From Nitratireductor aquimarinus (GTDB taxonomy: Bacteria > Pseudomonadota > Alphaproteobacteria > Rhizobiales > Rhizobiaceae): DNA of 64,000 bases. Below are positions 1-8,984 of the stretch, one piece after another; positions within the stretch are counted from its first letter, which is position 1; every line of letters begins with the position of its first letter. A program made the translations under genes and the position numbers. The notes beneath the pieces were generated by a model. The model was given only the letters and a program-made list of their open reading frames with translations. It was not told where the DNA came from and ran no database searches. The DNA is taken from the NCBI RefSeq assembly GCF_017255295.1, contig NZ_JAFKDE010000010.1, forward strand, positions 1-64,000. The letters are read 5' to 3'.

Positions 1-865
1 ACTCCAGGAGGAAAGCCGTGAGTTGGGCAATCGAGATGAAGGACTATTCTCAGCGGCGGGCCTGTGCCCTGGTTGGCATTGCGCCGCGCGTCTTCCGTTA
101 CCAGTCGAGCCGGCCGGACGATGCCGGCCTTCGACAGCGATTGCGTGAGCTATCGTCGGAACGACGGCGGTTCGGTTATCGTCGCCTGCACCTGCTTTTG
201 AAGCGGGAGGGCATCGCGGTGAACTGGAAGAAGCTCTATCGAATCTACAAGGAAGAGCGGCTGACAGTGCGCAAACGCGGCGGCCGCAAGCGAGCTTTGG
301 GCACGCGAGCGCCGATGGCGATCCCGCGGGATCCGAACCAGAGATGGAGCCTCGACTTCGTATCGGACACGCTGGTCGACGGCCGCCGCTTCCGCATCCT
401 GTGTGTCATCGATGACTTCAGCCGGGAATCCCTGGCAACGGTGGTCGATAACTCACTCTCGGGTGAACGTGTGGCCCGCGAACTGGATGCGATCGCCGAA
501 CGGCGCGGCTACCCCTGCATGGTTGTCAGCGACAACGGCACGGAGCTGACGTCCAACGCCATGCTCGCCTGGCAGCAGGATCGCAGCGTCGAATGGCACT
601 ACATCGCGCCGGGCAAACCCATGCAAAACGGTTTTGTGGAGAGCTTCAACGGCAGGCTGAGGGACGAGTGCCTCAACGAGCACCTGTTCCGCAGCTACCG
701 GCATGCCCGCGAGATCATCGAAGAATGGAGGATCGACTACAACCTGAACCGACCCCACACCAGCCTCGACGGGCTCACCCCGAACGAGTTTGCAACCCGG
801 TCACGAATGGACCACAACGTGAACAGCGCTAGCCTGTGAACGGGTACATTCAGGGGAGCAGGTCA
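1..865 (+). mobile_element. IS3-family insertion sequence, right-hand part
   Basis: The window opens inside an insertion sequence. It contains the orfB transposase frame. 13 bases after that gene's stop begins GGGGAGCAGGTCA (853-865), the reverse complement of the TGACCTGCTCCCC-type terminus usual for IS3-family ends, so 865 is taken as the right boundary. The left end and orfA lie outside the window, so target duplication cannot be checked. The boundary is inferred from the terminal motif only. Confidence 0.7.
18..839 (+). CDS. IS3-family transposase OrfB (integrase catalytic core)
   Basis: Encodes the DDE catalytic half of an IS3-family transposase. An HTH_21-like region (about residues 40-90, [18 protein letters not shown]) is followed by the rve integrase core. 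The three acidic residues are visible in [17 protein letters not shown] and [17 protein letters not shown], and the C-terminus shows the family motif [18 protein letters not shown]. In this family OrfB is normally made as an OrfA-OrfB fusion by a -1 frameshift, so the GTG at 18 may only be the first in-window start. The core looks intact with no internal stop, so the element could be active if its left half is complete. Confidence 0.92.
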   Translation: MSWAIEMKDYSQRRACALVGIAPRVFRYQSSRPDDAGLRQRLRELSSERRRFGYRRLHLLLKREGIAVNWKKLYRIYKEERLTVRKRGGRKRALGTRAPMAIPRDPNQRWSLDFVSDTLVDGRRFRILCVIDDFSRESLATVVDNSLSGERVARELDAIAERRGYPCMVVSDNGTELTSNAMLAWQQDRSVEWHYIAPGKPMQNGFVESFNGRLRDECLNEHLFRSYRHAREIIEEWRIDYNLNRPHTSLDGLTPNEFATRSRMDHNVNSASL

Positions 866-920
866 CCCCGCCTCTGCTTTTCAGCGAAGGGCAGGTTTCG
901 AGCCGCGCCAATCGCTCCCC

Positions 921-1862
921 TCAATCCCACCCCTTCAACCCCAGGAGCTTCTCCCCCAGCTCCGTAAGCTTCGCCGTTTTCGCGTTCTTCTTCTCCCATT
1001 CGCGTGGGTCGCCGGGGAAGGCGTCGCGTTTGGGGTGGTCGCGTTCGCGCCACAGGCGGATGCGTTCGCGCCGTTCTGCCTCGTTCTCGAACTCGGCCGG
1101 ATGCATCGACACATATTGCGCCATCCGCACCCGGTCCTTCGAATGGTTGGGCCGCACGCCATGCGCCAGAAGCGAGTTGAAGATCAGGAGGTCGCCGGCT
1201 TCCATGTCGATATTGGTGATCGAAAGGCCCGTTATGTCCGGGTGCATCGGGTCGCGGTCGGCGGGCTGGGTCTTCACCCATTCGTCAAAATGCTCGAACA
1301 GTTCGGGAATGCACTGGAACCCGCCCACATCGCCGTCCTGCTTCTTCAGGCTCAGCACGCCCTGAACGCCGATGGGCAGCGGGCGGAGCGAGGTGTCGGC
1401 GTCCCAGTGGATGAAGCCGTCAGGATTGCCGGGGATCTTCTTCGGCACGTTCAGATTGGCGCGGTCGATGGTCACCCACAGATCTTCGCGGTCCCATATG
1501 TCCACGAAGGCGTCATAGATGCGCGGCTCCATGCGGTTGTCCCACAGATACTGGTGATTGTAGATCTCCAGCATGCCGGTGTTGTTGAGCTCCTTCATCT
1601 TGTGCGCGCGGCGCTGCGGGGCATACCAGGTGGAGGGATCGTTCGGGTCTTTCTCGTCGAACGCCCACAGGAGTTCCGTCAGCCGCTCGACATTCTCACG
1701 CGGCACGGCCTGCCGAACGATCACATAGCCTTTGGTGATCCAGTGCTGCCAGTCGTCCTTCGAGAGAACGCGCAGCGGCAGGGTCTTCTCGATGTCCTTT
1801 AGCTGTGATCCGACCTTGGTCGACGAGGGATGCGCATCGCGCTTGATGGCTGCTTCCTGCAT
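921..1862 (-). CDS. Phytanoyl-CoA dioxygenase (PhyH) family protein
   Basis: A 313-residue Fe(II)/2-oxoglutarate-dependent oxygenase of the PhyH family. The facial triad is visible as H152-W-D154 (GFIHWDADTS) with a distal His at H234 (LLAHGVRPNHS), followed by R244/R246, either of which could bind 2-oxoglutarate. Length fits the family. The substrate cannot be read from sequence; bacterial members hydroxylate varied small molecules. It is divergent from an AraC-type regulator across about 100 bases, which suggests the regulator controls it. Confidence 0.88.
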   Translation of the reverse strand: MQEAAIKRDAHPSSTKVGSQLKDIEKTLPLRVLSKDDWQHWITKGYVIVRQAVPRENVERLTELLWAFDEKDPNDPSTWYAPQRRAHKMKELNNTGMLEIYNHQYLWDNRMEPRIYDAFVDIWDREDLWVTIDRANLNVPKKIPGNPDGFIHWDADTSLRPLPIGVQGVLSLKKQDGDVGGFQCIPELFEHFDEWVKTQPADRDPMHPDITGLSITNIDMEAGDLLIFNSLLAHGVRPNHSKDRVRMAQYVSMHPAEFENEAERRERIRLWRERDHPKRDAFPGDPREWEKKNAKTAKLTELGEKLLGLKGWD

Positions 1863-1966
1863 GGCTTCCTCCCAGATATCCTGCCTTGCAAGCCTAGCGC
1901 GCTTGCGCGGGCGGTGTTGTACTCACATGGCCGATATTGATACTATTCTGGCGTCATGGCCTGTGA

Positions 1967-2836
1967 GTGCGCTCTATGAGACCGTTTCTGGAAAAACTGC
2001 CCGCCATTCCCGGCGCGTCGTGGAGCCTGTTGAACCGGCGGCTGGAGGAGGGCATTCCCTTCGAATGGCACCACCATCCCGAATATGAGTTGACGCTGAC
2101 GCTTAATTCTCAGGGGCAGCGTTTTGTCGGCGATCATGTGGGCGAATATGGCGATGGCGATCTGGTTCTGGTGGGCGCGAACCTGCCGCACACCTGGGCC
2201 TCGCGCACCAGACCGGACCCCGCGCACCCGCATGTGGCGCTGGTCATGTGGTTTCGCCATGAATGGGCGCAGGCGCTGGGCGAGGGGTTTGCCGAGTTGC
2301 GGCCCATTGCCGGGCTTCTGGCGCGGGCGGAGGCGGGGCTCGCCTTTTCGCCGCAGGCGGCGGCGCGCGCCCGGCCACTGATCGAGGCGCTGTTCGAGGC
2401 GGAGCTGGCCGAGCGCTTTCTGGCGCTGGTGCGGGTGCTTCTGGTTCTGGCCGGCGATGACGGGGCCGCGCCGCTGGCGGGCACGGTTGCCGCCCGTGAT
2501 CTCGACAGCGCCGACCGCGAGCGCATCGACCGCGTGCTGCTCCACATTCATAGGCATTATGCCGCCGGCATCGCCAATGAGGAACTGGCCGGGATCGCGG
2601 CGCTCAGCCCGTCCGGCCTGCATCGGCTCTTTCGCCGCCACATGCGCACCAGCATTTCAGACTATGTGATGCGGCTACGCATCGGCGAGGCGTGCGCCCG
2701 GCTTTCATCCGGCGATCAGCCCATCGGCCATGTGGCCGAGGCCGTTGGCTATCGCGCTTTGGCCAATTTCAACCGCCAGTTCAAGGCGCTGCGCGGCATG
2801 ACGCCACGCGCCTATCGCGCACTCTTTCGCGGCTGA
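1967..2836 (+). CDS. AraC-family transcriptional regulator
   Basis: A 289-residue regulator. The N-terminal half is a cupin-like sensor (EWHHHPEYELTLTLNSQG, His35-37; later GANLPHTW). The C-terminal ~100 residues carry the AraC double HTH, including NEELAGIAALSPSGLHRLFRRH and IGHVAEAVGYRALANFNRQFK. The effector is unknown. Its position head-to-head with the PhyH dioxygenase gene makes that gene the obvious target. A second Met four codons in is an alternative start; neither has a strong Shine-Dalgarno. Confidence 0.9.
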   Translation: MRSMRPFLEKLPAIPGASWSLLNRRLEEGIPFEWHHHPEYELTLTLNSQGQRFVGDHVGEYGDGDLVLVGANLPHTWASRTRPDPAHPHVALVMWFRHEWAQALGEGFAELRPIAGLLARAEAGLAFSPQAAARARPLIEALFEAELAERFLALVRVLLVLAGDDGAAPLAGTVAARDLDSADRERIDRVLLHIHRHYAAGIANEELAGIAALSPSGLHRLFRRHMRTSISDYVMRLRIGEACARLSSGDQPIGHVAEAVGYRALANFNRQFKALRGMTPRAYRALFRG

Positions 2837-2940
2837 TGGGTGGGGGGGGGCTGTGGGCTTTCGGGGAAGGCGAGCACTGTGAAAGGTCTGATACGCCATC
2901 AGTGATGCACTGTGCATGATGGCGCGTTGCATTAATGTCG

Positions 2941-3052
2941 TGCGTGGTTCGACAAGCTCACCATGAGGGAAGGGTGGGGCTTTGCAGAAGAGTCTGGCTC
3001 CGGGACTGCAGTGATTAACCCAGCCCTCATGGTGAGCTTGTCGAACCACGCA
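2941..3052. repeat. Inverted repeat pair of a dispersed TTCGACAAGCTCA-type element
   Basis: Two perfectly complementary 29-base arms, 2941-2969 and 3024-3052, are separated by 54 bases. Their core GTTCGACAAGCTCACC belongs to the same repeat type as the pair at 39653-39776. Repeats of this type are widespread in intergenic DNA of Alphaproteobacteria. The pair lies between the AraC gene and a convergent BA14K gene and could form a long hairpin in RNA from either side. No coding sequence is seen in 2837-3133. Confidence 0.85.
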
Positions 3053-3133
3053 CAACGCTGCTGCCGCTAATCCAACACGCCTGGAAATCCCCATAGATCC
3101 CAAGTCGTGGCACCCGACCGGGCCAATCGCGCC

Positions 3134-3703
3134 CTAACGCCCATAAGGCGAAACACACGCTCTGCGCGCCCCTTTATAAGGCTGGAACGTGTTGTCGTGC
3201 GCGCGGTAGGAGCGATAGCGGTCGTGACACCAGGCAAGATGCGTCGCGCGGGCGTCGTGGCCGGGATAGGCCCGCCTTGCGGTGCTGCGCTGTTCCGGCT
3301 GCCGTTCATACCGCCAGTGAAAGCTGCGCGCGCCATGGCGCGGGCGCAGGATCGGCCGGCCGGGTCCGTAGACATCGTTGAAGCCGTAGAATTCGCCGGC
3401 GAAGCGGCCATGGGGATCGTGCCAGCGTGACCAGAAGGGCGCCGCGCGGTCGCGCCAGCGGCGTTCGTGGGGGCAGCGCTCGCGCCAGTGCCGGCGGTGT
3501 GCTTCGCCAAGCGTGAGCTGCATGCGGCCCGGAAACAGCCGGCGCATGGCGCGGCGCTCGTTCCAGCCATCGGCCCAGTCATCGACCCAGTCATCGGCGC
3601 AGGCGCGGTCCGCATCCGCCCAGCCGACGAGGCTGCCGGCAGAAGTCGCCTCCACACCGAGCAGGCAAAACAGGGCAATCAGGATAAGTCTCAGATGAAA
3701 CAT
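3134..3703 (-). CDS. BA14K-family secreted protein (copy 1)
   Basis: A ~189-residue protein with an N-terminal hydrophobic signal ([22 protein letters not shown]) and a C-terminal BA14K motif: [16 protein letters not shown] followed by QPYKG and a Cys before SPYGR. BA14K proteins, named from a Brucella antigen with lectin-like activity, are typical of Hyphomicrobiales; their role is unclear. The middle is Trp/Arg-rich. ATG at 3703 is preferred over the upstream TTG (3712) because GGAG sits 9 bases before it. A paralogue follows at 3861-4325 in the same orientation. Confidence 0.78.
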   Translation of the reverse strand: MFHLRLILIALFCLLGVEATSAGSLVGWADADRACADDWVDDWADGWNERRAMRRLFPGRMQLTLGEAHRRHWRERCPHERRWRDRAAPFWSRWHDPHGRFAGEFYGFNDVYGPGRPILRPRHGARSFHWRYERQPEQRSTARRAYPGHDARATHLAWCHDRYRSYRAHDNTFQPYKGARRACVSPYGR

Positions 3704-3755
3704 GAGGCGCAACTCCAGGGTGACGTCCTGAAGCCTATGCGTGCCGTTTCGATTT

Positions 3756-3781
3756 AAAAGTCTGATTGTATTCAGACTTTT
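3756..3781. terminator. Perfect 10-bp hairpin with T-rich flanks
   Basis: AAAAGTCTGA (3756-3765) pairs perfectly with TCAGACTTTT (3772-3781) around a 6-base loop. It lies between the two BA14K genes, downstream of copy 2 and upstream of copy 1 on the minus strand. The A/T ends would give a U tract on either strand, so it may stop transcription leaving copy 2. It also sits in the leader or promoter area of copy 1. Confidence 0.55.
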
Positions 3782-3810
3782 TGAAAATTCAGATTGCCCG
3801 GGTGAACGAA

Positions 3811-3838
3811 AAATGGCGCAGCTTTCGCCGCGCCATTT
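3811..3838 (-). terminator. Rho-independent terminator of BA14K copy 2
   Basis: AAATGGCGC (3811-3819) and GCGCCATTT (3830-3838) form a perfect 9-bp stem just beyond the stop of the minus-strand BA14K gene. On the minus strand it is followed by TTTTTC, giving the expected U tract. Confidence 0.75.
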
Positions 3839-3860
3839 CGTGTTCCGTCAGACCGGTGCC

Positions 3861-4325
3861 CTAGCGGTAATAGGGCGAGATGCAGCGCTTGCGCGGGCCG
3901 TGATAGGGCTGGAACGTGTTGTCCGACGCGCGATAGGAGCGGTAGCGGTCATAGCACCAGTTCACATGTGCGCGCGAAAGCCTTACCGGCCGGCGATACT
4001 GCGGCGGGCGCACATAGCGCGGACGGTAGTAATACGGGGCAGGGCGGCCGAACTCGAAATAGAAGCCGGCGCTTGGGCCCCGTCTGTGCCAGTCGCGGCG
4101 ATTGTGGCGGTGCCGCCATTTGCGACGGTCATTGTGCCTGCGCCAGTTCCGGCGGTCGCGGCGGTCAACCTGCACGACGGGCGCCTGCGTTGCAGAGCGC
4201 TCGACCGCGTTTGTCGTCGCGCTGCCGGCAATGCCCAGTGCATTGGCGTTGGCCGGTGCGCCGATGACGGCGAAGCCTAACGCAAGCAGCCCTGAACAGG
4301 CGATGTTGACGAGATTGCGTTTCAT
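3861..4325 (-). CDS. BA14K-family secreted protein (copy 2)
   Basis: A 154-residue protein with a clear Sec signal ([20 protein letters not shown], cleavage near ANA), a His/Arg/Trp-rich middle and a C-terminal BA14K domain, [16 protein letters not shown] then [10 protein letters not shown] and SPYYR. The last 35 residues nearly match copy 1 (3134-3703), so the two are paralogues whose central regions have diverged. A dedicated terminator follows. Surface or periplasmic location is predicted; the function of the family is not established. Confidence 0.85.
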   Translation of the reverse strand: MKRNLVNIACSGLLALGFAVIGAPANANALGIAGSATTNAVERSATQAPVVQVDRRDRRNWRRHNDRRKWRHRHNRRDWHRRGPSAGFYFEFGRPAPYYYRPRYVRPPQYRRPVRLSRAHVNWCYDRYRSYRASDNTFQPYHGPRKRCISPYYR

Positions 4326-4491
4326 GATGGTCTCCTGTTTTCAGGCGCCCCCAAGATGCCCTTCAACCCCATTTTTCAAGAATTGTTGCATGTGCTGATG
4401 GTATCATAACCAATCATATCCACCATGAACGCGTGATGAATGAGACGGTTGCGAGACGGGTTCGTAAAAACGCGGGCTTGTATTCATCGCC

Positions 4492-5628
4492 ATGCCGGTT
4501 AAACGTGCTTGCATGTCCCTCCGCCTTGCCACATTCAACGTCGAAAACCTGATGAACCGGTTCGATTTCTCCGGTTTCCGCAATGATCTGCGCAGGGATC
4601 GCGCCCTCGCGCTCTATGAGATTGAGGACGAGGCGCATTACCGTGCGCTTGAACAGGCCCGCGCCATTGCGCTGACGGATGATGCGCGCCAGCTGACGGC
4701 GCTGGCCATTGCCGCAACGCGCGCGGACATTCTGTGCCTTCAGGAGGTCGACAATCTCGCGGCGCTCAAGGCGTTCGAATATGGCTATCTGTTCAAGATG
4801 ATCGGCAATGGCTACCGGGAGAAATATTCCGCTTCCGGCAATGATTCCCGCGGCATTGATGTGGCGGTGATGATGCGGCCGGAAACGGCGCATGGCCAGC
4901 CCATCGAGTTCGTGCGCATGACCAGCCATGCGCATCTGACCTTCGCCGATCTCGATCTGCACAATGAGGAACTGGCCGAACTTGGCATTGAGCCGCATGA
5001 GCGCATTTTCCGGCGCGATTGTCTGGAGCTGGACATCAAGGTCGGTGGCCGGCCGCTCACGCTTTATGTGGTGCATTTCAAGGCGATGAGCCCGCCGCGC
5101 AATGGCATGGACGGGCGCACGGCTTCCATGCCGGTGCGCATGGCCGAAGCGGCGGCGGTGCGGCACATCATCGAGCAGCGTTTTGGCGGTGCTGAACGGG
5201 CGGCGGAAAAGCGCTGGGTCATTTGCGGCGATCTCAACGATTATCGCGAGCGCGTCATCATCACCGGTGAGGCGCATCTGGGCTATCGGTTCGAGCCGGC
5301 GACGGAAGAACAATCGAGCGTCAATGCGCTGACCGCGGGCGATTTCTGCGAAAACCTCGTGGAGCGTCGCCCGGAAATGGACCGCTGGACGCTCTATCAC
5401 ACGCGCGGGCCGGAAGAGCGGCATCTGTGCCAGCTCGACTATCTTCTGGCGTCGCGGGCGCTCGCCCGCCACAACACGCGGGCCGTGCCGGAGATCATCC
5501 GCGCCGGCCAGCCCTGGCGCACCATCTTTCCGCCCGAGCAGGATGTGCCGCGTTTCCCGCGCGTCGGCTGGGACCGCCCCAAGGCATCCGATCATTGCCC
5601 GGTCGTGGTTCAGCTCGACATCGCCTGA
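4492..5628 (+). CDS. Endonuclease/exonuclease/phosphatase (EEP) family protein
   Basis: A 378-residue EEP-superfamily hydrolase (DNase I/exonuclease III fold). The metal and catalytic motifs appear in order: TFNVENL near the N-terminus, LCLQEVDNL (catalytic Glu), VVHFKAM, WVICGDLNDY (Asp/Asn), QLDYLLAS, and SDHCPVVVQLDIA (Asp-His pair) at the C-terminus. The substrate could be DNA, RNA or a phosphoester; no signal peptide is visible. A second Met at 4513 (MSLRLATFNVEN) begins closer to the conserved core and may be the true start. Confidence 0.87.
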   Translation: MPVKRACMSLRLATFNVENLMNRFDFSGFRNDLRRDRALALYEIEDEAHYRALEQARAIALTDDARQLTALAIAATRADILCLQEVDNLAALKAFEYGYLFKMIGNGYREKYSASGNDSRGIDVAVMMRPETAHGQPIEFVRMTSHAHLTFADLDLHNEELAELGIEPHERIFRRDCLELDIKVGGRPLTLYVVHFKAMSPPRNGMDGRTASMPVRMAEAAAVRHIIEQRFGGAERAAEKRWVICGDLNDYRERVIITGEAHLGYRFEPATEEQSSVNALTAGDFCENLVERRPEMDRWTLYHTRGPEERHLCQLDYLLASRALARHNTRAVPEIIRAGQPWRTIFPPEQDVPRFPRVGWDRPKASDHCPVVVQLDIA

Positions 5629-5630
5629 TC

Positions 5631-5691
5631 GAGAGCGTTTTTGCGCAATTCCGGACGGAAATCCGGTGTCCACTTTTCCCAAAATTGCTCT
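5631..5691. repeat. RIME-like intergenic mosaic repeat
   Basis: A ~60-base element with imperfect dyad symmetry: GAGAGCG...TTGCGCAATT...CCGG...CCACTTTTCCCAAAATTGCTCT. The CCACTTTTC core is characteristic of rhizobial intergenic mosaic elements. It fills the gap between the convergent EEP gene and the ABC permease, and its right edge supplies part of the permease stop codon. Confidence 0.65.
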
Positions 5692-6898
5692 ATTCGTGCC
5701 GCAGGGCCTCGATCGGTTCGAGCCGCGCGCCGCGCAGCGCCGGGAAAAAGCCGAAAACGATGCCGATGGCGATGGAGATGGCCGTGATAGCGGCAATGTC
5801 GGCAAGGCCGGGCGCGAAGTGCACCCCCATGAGTGTGGTCACGCCCCATGCGATGGCGAGCCCAAGCGCTATGCCGGTCAGCCCGCCCAGCAGCGACAGC
5901 ACGCAAGCCTCGGTCAGAAACTGCACCAGAATGTCCCGCTGACGCGCGCCTATCGCCATGCGGATGCCAATCTCCCGTGTGCGCTCGGTGACCGAGACCA
6001 GCATGATGTTCATGATGCCGATGCCGCCCACCAGAAGGCTGATGGCGGCGATAGCGCTCAGAAAGGCCGTGATGCCGCCGATGAATTCATTCGTCTGCTG
6101 GATGTATTCCGCCATGTCTTCGACCTGAAAATCGTCATTGCGGCCGGGGCCTATGCGGCGCAGATTGCGCATTTCCTGCGTGATCTGGGCTTTCAGCGGT
6201 TCGATTGCGGCCTGGTTTGGCGCATTGATCAGTATTTCATCGATTTGCGACTTGCCGCTGAGCCGGGTCTGGAACAGGCCGAGCGGGACATAGACCTGCA
6301 TGTCCTGCTGGCCGGAGAAGGAAGAGCCTCTCGCGCTCAACTCGCCGACCACCCTGCAATGCGCCGGGCCGATCCTGATGCGCGCGCTTAGCGCACTCTC
6401 CTGGCCGAACAGCGCTTTTGAAACCTGGCTGCCGATAACGCAGACGCTGGCGCTGCTCTCGGCTTCCACTGGTGAAAAGAGGCGACCACGTCCAAGCTTC
6501 CATTCGCGTTGCAGGAAGTGGTTTTCGCTGGCGCCCGTGACCTGCGCAGAAACGCTTCGCGCACCAAAAGAGGCGCGCATACTGGTCGTGGCGACGGCCG
6601 CGACAATGGCCTGACTGCCAATGGCCTTTTCAAGGCCGTTGAAATGCGCACTGGTGAGTGGTTTGGCCTCGTTTATCACCGGAGCCGAGGGATCTGGCCG
6701 TTCGCCTGCGAACACGAAGATGAGGCGGCTGCCCATATTCGCCATTCCCGCATTTATGTGTTCGCGTGCGCCTCCGCCGATGGTGAGAAGCGCGATCACT
6801 GCGGCAACGCCGATGATCACACCAAGAAGCGTGAGCAGCGAGCGCAGCTTGTTGCGAGCGATGGAGCGCAGCGCAAGCAGAATCGACTGCATCAGCAT
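5690..6898 (-). CDS. MacB-like ABC transporter permease (FtsX family)
   Basis: A 402-residue permease with an N-terminal transmembrane segment (about 17-42, LRSLLTLLGVIIGVAAVIALL), a large periplasmic MacB_PCD-type domain, and three C-terminal helices containing the FtsX motif VGGIGIMNIMLVSVTERTRE. It lacks the fused ATPase of E. coli MacB; the ATPase is the next upstream gene, overlapping by a few bases. With the adaptor at 7617-8855 it forms a tripartite exporter for lipoprotein, peptide or macrolide-like substrates; the substrate is unknown. Confidence 0.9.
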   Translation of the reverse strand: MLMQSILLALRSIARNKLRSLLTLLGVIIGVAAVIALLTIGGGAREHINAGMANMGSRLIFVFAGERPDPSAPVINEAKPLTSAHFNGLEKAIGSQAIVAAVATTSMRASFGARSVSAQVTGASENHFLQREWKLGRGRLFSPVEAESSASVCVIGSQVSKALFGQESALSARIRIGPAHCRVVGELSARGSSFSGQQDMQVYVPLGLFQTRLSGKSQIDEILINAPNQAAIEPLKAQITQEMRNLRRIGPGRNDDFQVEDMAEYIQQTNEFIGGITAFLSAIAAISLLVGGIGIMNIMLVSVTERTREIGIRMAIGARQRDILVQFLTEACVLSLLGGLTGIALGLAIAWGVTTLMGVHFAPGLADIAAITAISIAIGIVFGFFPALRGARLEPIEALRHE

Positions 6899-7614
6899 GA
6901 CGCCGCATCCCCCGTGGCGCTGTCGAAGGCGATGCGCCCGTCGCGAAACCCGATCCGCCGACCGGCGAATGCCGCGATGTCCGGCTCATGCGTCACCATC
7001 ACGATTGTGAGCCCGTGTTCGCGGTTGAGCGCGGTCAGAAGCTCCATGATCTCATGGCTGCGTTCGGTGTCGAGATTGCCGGTCGGCTCGTCCGCCAGAA
7101 GGAGTGTGGGTTCAGAAACCAGTGCGCGCGCAATCGCCACGCGCTGCTGCTGTCCGCCGGAAAGCTCGTTTGGTGTGTGGTGGCCACGGCCTTCAAGCCC
7201 CACTTGCAGGAGCGCTTCTTCCGCGAGTTCCTGCCGGGTGCGCCCTGGCAGGCCCCGATAGATAAGGGGGAGCTCGATGTTTTCCAGCGCCGTGGTGCGG
7301 GGCAGGAGATTGTAGCCCTGGAAGACGAAGCCGATATGCCGGTTGCGCAGGTCGGCGCGGCGGGGCTTGTCGAACGTGCCGGCATCTTCGCCCATGAAGT
7401 GGTACGCGCCACCCGTCGGCACGTCGAGCGCGCCCAGAATGTTCATCGCGGTCGATTTTCCCGAGCCCGAGGGGCCGGTCACCGCCACGAAGGAGCCACG
7501 GGCAATGTCAAAGCTCGCGCCGGCCAGCGCATGCACCTGCGTGTCGCCTGCCCCATAGCTGCGCCAGACGGCCTCGAAGGCGATGAGCGGCGTGCGAGCG
7601 CTTTCGGCGTCCAT
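6892..7614 (-). CDS. MacB/LolD-type ABC transporter ATPase
   Basis: A 240-residue ATP-binding subunit. Visible motifs are Walker A GPSGSGKST (47-55), signature LSGGQQQR (151-158), Walker B LLLADEP (171-177) and the switch His in MVTHEPD (H209). Length and motifs match the MacB/LolD subfamily. It lies between the adaptor (2 bases upstream) and the permease (overlapping), so the three are one operon, read leftwards. Confidence 0.93.
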   Translation of the reverse strand: MDAESARTPLIAFEAVWRSYGAGDTQVHALAGASFDIARGSFVAVTGPSGSGKSTAMNILGALDVPTGGAYHFMGEDAGTFDKPRRADLRNRHIGFVFQGYNLLPRTTALENIELPLIYRGLPGRTRQELAEEALLQVGLEGRGHHTPNELSGGQQQRVAIARALVSEPTLLLADEPTGNLDTERSHEIMELLTALNREHGLTIVMVTHEPDIAAFAGRRIGFRDGRIAFDSATGDAASC

Positions 7615-7616
7615 CG

Positions 7617-8855
7617 CTATTGCGTGTGCAGCGCATCGCCGGTGATGACGCGCTGCCCCTCAGTCAGGCCGGAAAGAACCTCCGCTTTCTCCCAGTTGCG
7701 CACCCCGAGCTCCACGCGCACGGGCTGCGGCTCTCCATCGTCTCCGAGCACATGAACGAGCGCCTTGCCCGGTGCGTCTTCGGCGTTCGTTTCCTCGGAG
7801 CTTTCGGGCTCAACCGTCTGCGGCCGATAGCGCAGCGCGCTGGTGGGGATCAGAAGCGCATTTGTCGTTTCGTCGGTGGTGATCGAAACGGATGCGGTCA
7901 TCCCCGGCCTGAGCTTCAGATCGTCATTGCGCACATCCAGATTGGCTTCATAGGTCACGAGATTGTTTTCGCGCCGGTGTGCGAACGACACGTCGCGGAT
8001 CGTCGCCCTGAAGGTGCGGTCGGGATAGGCGTCCACCAGGAAGGTTGCTTCCTGTCCCTCGGCAATCGATCCGATATCGGCTTCGTTCACCTTGGCGATG
8101 AGTTCCATCCTTTCCAGATCCTCGGCGAGGATGAACAGAACGCTGTCTTCCGAAGATGCATAGACGGTGCGGCCGGGTTCGGCCTTTCTCGCCAGCACGA
8201 TGCCATCAATGGGCGAGCGGATCCTGCTGCGGCTCAGGTCGAAGCGCCGGAGTTTCAGATCCACCTGCTTGACCGCAAGATCGGCCTTGGCTGTCTCGAC
8301 GCGGTTGGCGGCGCGGTTTCGCTCGGCCTGCACGTCTTCCAGCTTCTGCTCGCTGAGCGCATTGCGATGGCGCAGCGCCTTTGCGCGGGTGAGCTTCTGG
8401 TCGGTTTCTTCAAGGGCGATCAGCGCATCGGAAAGGCCCGCCTCGGCGGCTTCGACCAGTGCGGCCGAGCGCTCCAGCTCATACTCGAATATGGTGGAAT
8501 CAAGCTGGATGAGGATATCGCCGCGTTTCACGCGCTGGTTCTGCATCACGGGGACGGACTGCACCGTTCCTTTCAGCTCACTGGAGATCTGGATCTGCGT
8601 GCGCGGCCGCAAGACGGCGGTCGTTGCCACGCGCGCCACCAGATCGCCGCGTTCCACCGGCTGGCTCATATAGCCTGCCATGGTCTGGCCGGATTGCGCG
8701 CCGGCGAAAAACCATGCGCCGGTCGCAACAAGCCCGGCGACTGGCAGCGCTAGCGGCCATCGGCGTTTTTTTCTCTGGGAAGGCTTGGCTTTTTGGCTAG
8801 TGCCTCGAACATGCGTCGATGCGATCCCCTGTGGATCGCTGCCTGTCTTTTTCAT
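7617..8855 (-). CDS. MacA-like periplasmic adaptor subunit
   Basis: A 412-residue membrane-fusion protein. A basic cytosolic leader (SQKAKPSQRKKRRW) precedes a single transmembrane anchor (PLALPVAGLVATGAWFFAG). It is followed by a split biotinyl-lipoyl domain (ISSELKGTVQSVPVMQNQRVKRGD / RIRSPIDGIVLARKAEPG), a coiled-coil hairpin (about 125-205) and a beta-barrel. It would link the MacB-like permease to an outer-membrane channel; no TolC gene is in the window. First gene of the three-gene operon. Confidence 0.9.
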   Translation of the reverse strand: MKKTGSDPQGIASTHVRGTSQKAKPSQRKKRRWPLALPVAGLVATGAWFFAGAQSGQTMAGYMSQPVERGDLVARVATTAVLRPRTQIQISSELKGTVQSVPVMQNQRVKRGDILIQLDSTIFEYELERSAALVEAAEAGLSDALIALEETDQKLTRAKALRHRNALSEQKLEDVQAERNRAANRVETAKADLAVKQVDLKLRRFDLSRSRIRSPIDGIVLARKAEPGRTVYASSEDSVLFILAEDLERMELIAKVNEADIGSIAEGQEATFLVDAYPDRTFRATIRDVSFAHRRENNLVTYEANLDVRNDDLKLRPGMTASVSITTDETTNALLIPTSALRYRPQTVEPESSEETNAEDAPGKALVHVLGDDGEPQPVRVELGVRNWEKAEVLSGLTEGQRVITGDALHTQ

Positions 8856-8984
8856 GGACCCATCGCAGCATTGAGCGCGCGCCTATGACGTTAACGTGGT
8901 AACAGGAAAGTGGACAAAAGATGGCAGGAAACTGGACGAGAGCACTCTTTCGCTCCGGGCAGTGCATTTTTATCTGGAGGCAGG

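Noticed and set aside
1035-1802. Long plus-strand open frame opposite the PhyH gene
   Set aside because: The minus-strand PhyH protein has intact catalytic motifs; the opposite frame is a GC-rich shadow with no recognisable domain.
4414-5805. Long minus-strand open frame opposite the EEP nuclease gene
   Set aside because: It covers a clearly functional EEP gene and has composition typical of antisense frames in high-GC DNA.
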